This document shows positions 6,354 through 10,322 of a stretch of 10,322 bases of DNA, piece after piece. Positions within the stretch are counted from its first letter, which is position 1. Each line of letters begins with the position of its first letter. Source of the DNA: Erysipelotrichaceae bacterium (GTDB taxonomy: Bacteria > Bacillota_I > Bacilli_A > Erysipelotrichales > Erysipelotrichaceae); NCBI GenBank assembly GCA_017512625.1, contig JAFWFB010000092.1, forward strand, positions 1-10,322. The letters run 5' to 3'. Both the position numbers and the translations under genes were made by a program. The notes under the pieces were generated by a model. It saw only the letters and a list, made by a program, of their open reading frames with translations. It was not told the origin of the DNA and searched no databases.

Positions 6354-6998
6354 ATGGAAGACAATCTCTACCGTCTGGGCTGTTCGATCAGAAAGATCAA
6401 TTCCAAGGAAGTATTATCGATGCATGCATCGATTGAAGACATCAGGATGATGATGTATCTTTTAAAACCGAACTATTATCTGCCTACATCGGGCGAATAC
6501 CGCTATCTGCTTGAGAATGCGAATATCGCCCTTTCCATGAATTACCGTCCGGACAAGATCATTCTGCTTGATAATGGTCAGGTAGCTTACTTCCATGACG
6601 GCAAGATCAAATCCACTAAACAGGTCATCACCCTTAACGAGTCACTGATCGGTGGCAGGGATATGATCGATTCGGGCTCCACGATCATCACTGACCGCAA
6701 GACCCTTTCAACTGATGGCATCATCGTCGTCGGTGTCTTGCTCGATTTCAAATCCAAGGAGCTGATCGGCGGTCCGGATGCCCAAAGTCGTGGGGTCATT
6801 TATCTCAAAGACAGCGATTATATCCTGGAAAATGTAGCCAAAATCCTGTTAGAATCTATTAGTGAGGCGGTCGAAGGCGGTTATTACGACAATATGCAGG
6901 TCAGAACGGTTGCCCGTGATCGGATTTCCCGTTATATCGCCAAAGAGACCGGCAAACATCCGATGATCCTGCCTAGTATTGTGGAGATCAACATTTAA
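6354..6998 (+). CDS. RNase J2-like protein, C-terminal fragment
   Basis: This 214-aa stretch continues the RNase J frame after the TGA. It corresponds to the end of beta-CASP, the return of the beta-lactamase fold (LLKPNYYLPTSGEYRYL) and the C-terminal dimerisation domain ending in KHPMILPSIVEINI, typical of RNase J C-termini. In the usual HxSGHG motif only the second histidine seems to remain (SMHAS), and the metal-binding histidine of the P-x-H-GEYR motif is Ser. The reading frame upstream of the ATG at 6354 is open back to the TGA, so residues from 6333 onward also belong to the ancestral protein. Whether this part is translated alone is unknown. Its stop overlaps the ftsK start (TAATG). 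Confidence 0.8.
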   Translation: MEDNLYRLGCSIRKINSKEVLSMHASIEDIRMMMYLLKPNYYLPTSGEYRYLLENANIALSMNYRPDKIILLDNGQVAYFHDGKIKSTKQVITLNESLIGGRDMIDSGSTIITDRKTLSTDGIIVVGVLLDFKSKELIGGPDAQSRGVIYLKDSDYILENVAKILLESISEAVEGGYYDNMQVRTVARDRISRYIAKETGKHPMILPSIVEINI

Positions 6999-9253
6999 TG
7001 GCCAAGAAAGAAAAAAAGATATCACCCTTAGCATACATAATCCTGGTATTCCTGCTGTTTTTGTTAGCGGTATCGCTATTAAGACAGGGATTTGCCGGGA
7101 TGATCATCAATAACGTCGTCCGTTATTTTCTGGGCGATTACTATTACGCGATCTTCATCGTTTTGATCGCTTATTATGTCTATGTCTGCTTCTATAAGAA
7201 AAAGAGCAATTTAAGCAATCTGTCCTTGGGCTTATTGTTTGCGGGAATTGCTATTTTGATCTTGGGGGCATCCTTTAGCAACCGCGATCTTACCGGTAAG
7301 GATTACCTGGATACCTTTATCTCCCACAACATCTTCAAGGAGTTTAAAAGTGAAGAGATCATTGCTTATAATGGCGGACTGATCGGTTCCTCGATCTATG
7401 CCTTGTCCTCATATCTATTTGCCCGCAGCGGCACCATTTTGCTTATTACGGCCTTGTTTATCCTAAGCTTCATCTTCATTGTCCCGGCTACCATGATCAT
7501 CAACTATCACCGGGAAAAGATGGAAGTTCGTCAGCAAAACCGTCAGCGCAAGCTGCAGGAAAAAGAGCGGATCAGACTGGAGAAGGAAAACCGCCGTCTG
7601 ATGGAAGAGATCAAGCCTACTCCTGCTAAAAAGCCGGAGCAGATAAGCATCGATGCGGAAAGCTTCGATAACTATAGCAGTCCTAAACCGGAGATCAAAA
7701 AGAAGAAAAGCGTCTTTCTGGATATCTCCATTTCCGGAAACAGAAAGGCCAAGGCTGCTAAAAAGGAAGAGACCTCAAATACAAAGACTACGACTTCGAC
7801 CGGTCCAAAGCGCAAATACCGCTTACCGACATTCTCTTTGCTGGATCCGGTAACCACTACCACTTCCAGGGTAGTAAATGAAAACGCAGCCAAGATCAAG
7901 GGCGATAGGATCATCGAGATCCTCAATAACTTTGACATACCTTGTACCCTGATCAATACCCACGTGGGGCCTAGCGTTACCAAATTCGAGATCAAGCCGG
8001 AGAGCGCGATCAAGATCAACAAGATCATGAATCTGGCAGACAATATCAAAATGGAACTGGCAGCCAAGGAGGTCAGGATCGAAGCACCGATCCCGGGCCG
8101 CAGTGCTGTCGGTATTGAAATACCAAACGTCGAAAGCGAGACGGTCAAGATGAGTGAACTGATCAAGACCATGCCGGCGGATAAGAAAGACAACAAGCTG
8201 CTCTTTATTCTGGGCAAGGGTCTTTTGGGACAGACGGTCTTCTGTGATCTGGGACGTATGCCTCACCTTCTGATCGGCGGAGCGACCGGAAGCGGTAAAT
8301 CAGTCTGTATCAACAGCATCATCATTTCCTTGCTTTACAAGTGTCATCCGGATGAGGTCAAACTGATCCTGATCGACCCTAAGAAAGTTGAATTTACCCC
8401 ATATCATGACATTCCGCACCTTCAGATGCCGGTAATTACCGATGATAAGGAAGCGGTCGTCGCCTTAAAGCGGATAACCGAATATATGAATGACCGCTTC
8501 AGCCTGTTTGCTGAAGTAGGTGTCAGGGATATCGACAGTTACAACAAGAAAGTAGAAGCCAACAATGCTGATCCGGAAAAGCCGAAGATGGATAAGCTTC
8601 CATACCTGGTCGTCATCATCGATGAGTTGGCTGATTTGATGATCTTAGCCAAGAAGGAAGTTGAGCCAAACATCCAAAGGATCACCCAGCTGGCCAGGGC
8701 CTGTGGCATCCATCTGATCGTTGCTACCCAAAGACCGAGTGTTGATGTCATTACCGGTGTCATCAAATCCAATATTCCAAGCCGTATCGCTTTTGCGGTA
8801 TCATCATCGACCGATAGCCGTACCATCCTGGATAAGACCGGAGCTGAACGTCTGATCGGTTATGGTGACATGCTCTATGCTCCGATCGGTGTCAACAGTC
8901 CGGAGCGTGTGCAGGGTGTCTATGTCTCTGATAAGGAGATCGCCCGAATTACTGAATTCATCAAATCCCAGGGTGTTACCCCGGATTATGACGATACTTA
9001 CTATGAAATGACCGGTTCTAATACTTCAGGTGGCGAAGGTCACTCCTCGTATACCGAGAAGGACAGCCTCTATGAAGAAGTCAAAGCCTATGTCATCGCT
9101 ACCCAGAAAGCCAGCACTTCTTTGGTTCAAAGACGTTTTGGCGTCGGGGTCAACCGTGCCGGCAGGATCATCGACATGCTTGAAGACGAGCATATCATCG
9201 GTCCGGCCAACGGATCCAAACCACGAGAGGTCTACGTTAAGAATGAAGAATAA
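6998..9253 (+). CDS. ftsK: DNA translocase FtsK/SpoIIIE
   Basis: FtsK/SpoIIIE is a septum-located ATP-driven motor that moves chromosomal DNA out of the closing division septum. The 751-aa protein begins with four to five hydrophobic membrane segments (about 11-28, 50-66, 74-92, 124-141, 145-168). A Lys/Glu-rich linker (about 170-290) follows, then the RecA-like motor with Walker A GGATGSGKS (427-435) and Walker B VVIIDELADL with Asp542-Glu543. The C-terminal winged-helix gamma domain (about 689-751, QRRFGVGVNRAGRIIDMLE) reads polar DNA sequences. The length is close to B. subtilis SpoIIIE. The ATG overlaps the preceding stop by one base, so expression is likely coupled to the broken RNase J-like gene. 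No frameshift or missing key residue was seen. Confidence 0.97.
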   Translation: MAKKEKKISPLAYIILVFLLFLLAVSLLRQGFAGMIINNVVRYFLGDYYYAIFIVLIAYYVYVCFYKKKSNLSNLSLGLLFAGIAILILGASFSNRDLTGKDYLDTFISHNIFKEFKSEEIIAYNGGLIGSSIYALSSYLFARSGTILLITALFILSFIFIVPATMIINYHREKMEVRQQNRQRKLQEKERIRLEKENRRLMEEIKPTPAKKPEQISIDAESFDNYSSPKPEIKKKKSVFLDISISGNRKAKAAKKEETSNTKTTTSTGPKRKYRLPTFSLLDPVTTTTSRVVNENAAKIKGDRIIEILNNFDIPCTLINTHVGPSVTKFEIKPESAIKINKIMNLADNIKMELAAKEVRIEAPIPGRSAVGIEIPNVESETVKMSELIKTMPADKKDNKLLFILGKGLLGQTVFCDLGRMPHLLIGGATGSGKSVCINSIIISLLYKCHPDEVKLILIDPKKVEFTPYHDIPHLQMPVITDDKEAVVALKRITEYMNDRFSLFAEVGVRDIDSYNKKVEANNADPEKPKMDKLPYLVVIIDELADLMILAKKEVEPNIQRITQLARACGIHLIVATQRPSVDVITGVIKSNIPSRIAFAVSSSTDSRTILDKTGAERLIGYGDMLYAPIGVNSPERVQGVYVSDKEIARITEFIKSQGVTPDYDDTYYEMTGSNTSGGEGHSSYTEKDSLYEEVKAYVIATQKASTSLVQRRFGVGVNRAGRIIDMLEDEHIIGPANGSKPREVYVKNEE

Positions 9254-10187
9254 ATCAATAATCATTACCCTTGTTTTTGTGCTGCTTATTTTATGCGGCT
9301 GCACTGCTACCAAAAGTGAAGCTTCCAATATCCTTGTCTTTGATAACAGGCTTGATGAAGCAATGTTGGATGAAGATTTAAAGGATATCTATCAATTAAT
9401 AGATGAAGAGTTTTCCGTCAAGCTGGCAGAAAAAGCATCAGCAGAAAATCTGCTGCTGATCAATGAAAACAGCCCGAGGATCCTGGAGATCTGCAAGCAG
9501 TATCCTGATCAGCCCTTCCTTTTTCTGGGAAGCAATGGCGTTGCATTAAACAACAGTAAATACATCGATCTGGAACTGTATAAGACCGCCTTTGTCTTTG
9601 GCCTATGTGCCGGTTATTTTACGGAAGACAGTGGCAAAAGAGCGGTTGCCCTTATCAAGGACAGTGACAGTGATCCGCTGTTTGAAGCCGCCTATCAGCA
9701 AGGCCTTTGGCTTGCTTCACCACAGTGCAGCATCTATTCACTGACCGTAAGTTCAGCTACCATTGATCAGGCGATCGATAAACTACTAGATCAGGATGTC
9801 ATGGTCATCGTCAACGATACCAGGATCAGCGATTCCCATATATCCGAAAAGATCAGTGAAAGATCCGGCGATAAGCCTACCTGTTATTTACAAAGTATCG
9901 ATCCTGATGAGTCAAACCAGGATCTGTTGCTTAATTCCATAACCATCGACTATCAGGCGATCATCAAGGAGATCGTATCTTCCTTCAAGGAGAAAAGAGC
10001 AACTGATAAGACGCTTTTTGGCTACAACGATCAGACAAATATCCTTTATTACAGCCCGCTGATCAGTGAGGAAGAAAAGGAAGCCATCGCCGGATATCTT
10101 AACGATATCGAAAGAAAGGTCATCATCCTCAAGCAGGATGTCACCCTACCTGATCAAGATGACCGGGTTTTGAGCCTTAGTCGGTAA
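9243..10187 (+). CDS. Lipoprotein resembling BMP/PnrA-family substrate-binding proteins
   Basis: This 314-aa protein begins with a lipoprotein signal peptide: a short basic start (MKNK), a hydrophobic run (6-17) and a lipobox LCGC with Cys20 as the lipidation site, so it should be anchored outside the membrane. The remainder resembles the basic-membrane-protein (PnrA-like) nucleoside-binding family. FGLCAGYF (119-126) is followed by AVALIKD (134-140) and an F-x-x-A-Y-x-x-G segment (147-154), then a paired helix-strand (QAIDKLLDQDVMVIV). The match is weak and the substrate is unknown. The start at 9243 overlaps the ftsK end by 11 bp; the same frame is open further upstream, but a start there would bury the signal peptide. 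No transporter permease or ATPase gene is seen beside it. No clear terminator follows. Confidence 0.75.
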   Translation: MKNKSIIITLVFVLLILCGCTATKSEASNILVFDNRLDEAMLDEDLKDIYQLIDEEFSVKLAEKASAENLLLINENSPRILEICKQYPDQPFLFLGSNGVALNNSKYIDLELYKTAFVFGLCAGYFTEDSGKRAVALIKDSDSDPLFEAAYQQGLWLASPQCSIYSLTVSSATIDQAIDKLLDQDVMVIVNDTRISDSHISEKISERSGDKPTCYLQSIDPDESNQDLLLNSITIDYQAIIKEIVSSFKEKRATDKTLFGYNDQTNILYYSPLISEEEKEAIAGYLNDIERKVIILKQDVTLPDQDDRVLSLSR

Positions 10188-10205
10188 TATGTGAAGCTTT
10201 TGGGG

Positions 10206-10211
10206 TATAAT
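10206..10211 (+). promoter_or_regulatory. -10 box of the last gene, very close to its start codon
   Basis: A perfect TATAAT ends 8 nt before the ATG at 10220, the same spacing as at miaB. Transcription should begin near 10218, leaving almost no leader, and there is no Shine-Dalgarno downstream of the box. No good -35 is visible. Confidence 0.55.
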
Positions 10212-10219
10212 CTTGATAT

Positions 10220-10322
10220 ATGAGCAATTATCCCTATATCCATCTGATCGACGACGCTAAATTCAAAGATATCAACTATATCTTTAAGATAGCCCGTAAT
10301 TTTACCTTAAGAGATTCATATA
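10220..10322 (+). CDS. Start of a protein, possibly an M16 (insulinase-type) peptidase of the YmfF group; runs off the window
   Basis: Only 34 residues are visible, beginning MSNYPYIHLIDDAKFKDI. A short strand, then K-F-K and a hydrophobic strand followed by TLRDS resembles the N-terminus of YmfF/AlbF-type M16 zinc peptidase homologues. Genes of that kind often lie downstream of spoIIIE in Bacillota, so the context fits. The zinc motif (HxxEH) would be beyond the window, so the family call is tentative. The start is taken from the ATG just after the -10 box; stops block any longer in-frame start nearby. Confidence 0.5.
   Translation, partial: MSNYPYIHLIDDAKFKDINYIFKIARNFTLRDSY

Noticed and set aside
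9030..9242. N-terminal extension of the lipoprotein starting at 9030
   Set aside because: It lies inside the ftsK gamma domain in another frame and would bury the lipoprotein signal peptide, which starts cleanly at ATG 9243.
1..10322. CRISPR arrays, insertion sequences, tRNA or rRNA genes, phage or defence genes
   Set aside because: No direct repeats with spacers, transposase, RNA gene or mobile-element signature was seen; the window is housekeeping chromosome.
1..10322. High density of GATC and TGATC strings
   Set aside because: They fall mainly across Asp/Ile codon pairs (GAT ATC, GCC ATC GAT and similar) and are explained by codon preference; without counting against a codon-shuffled background I cannot claim enrichment.

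Overview
The window looks like chromosomal housekeeping DNA from a low-to-moderate-GC Gram-positive (Bacillota, roughly mid-40s % GC by eye). The evidence is RNase Y followed by YmdB, a CoaD downstream of RsmD, an RNase J2-like gene ahead of a SpoIIIE-type FtsK, a Bacillus-type xanthine phosphoribosyltransferase, strong Shine-Dalgarno sites and TATAAT promoters. The 2[4Fe-4S] ferredoxin suggests an anaerobic lifestyle. An Erysipelotrichia-like lineage is my best guess from protein flavour and gene order, but this is inference. Stops are TAA and TGA. Both coaD and xpt end in TGA at the normal family length, so the standard code applies.

Layout. 1-1911: the 3' part of rny (RNase Y), then ymdB one base later. 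1950-2126: a 58-aa ferredoxin with its own extended -10 promoter and an intrinsic terminator. 2167-3187: rsmD and coaD, overlapping by 8 bp. 3188-3754 (minus strand): xpt, whose stop codon abuts that of coaD. 3755-3862: a divergent promoter region. 3863-5299: miaB. 5337-6998: an RNase J2-like reading frame broken by one in-frame TGA. 6998-9253: ftsK/spoIIIE, overlapping the previous stop by one base. 9243-10187: a BMP/PnrA-like lipoprotein overlapping the ftsK end. 10220-end: the start of another gene, possibly an M16 peptidase.

How the genes fit together. RNase Y and the RNase J-like protein belong to mRNA decay. MiaB and RsmD modify tRNA and 16S rRNA. CoaD makes coenzyme A, Xpt salvages xanthine, and FtsK moves chromosomal DNA through the division septum. 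No mobile element, CRISPR array, tRNA or rRNA gene was seen, and no dedicated novel system is apparent.

The points most worth a second look are the single TGA splitting an otherwise intact RNase J2-like gene that has also lost most catalytic histidines, and two genes (miaB and the last gene) whose TATAAT boxes sit exactly 8 nt before an ATG with no Shine-Dalgarno, which predicts leaderless or near-leaderless mRNAs.
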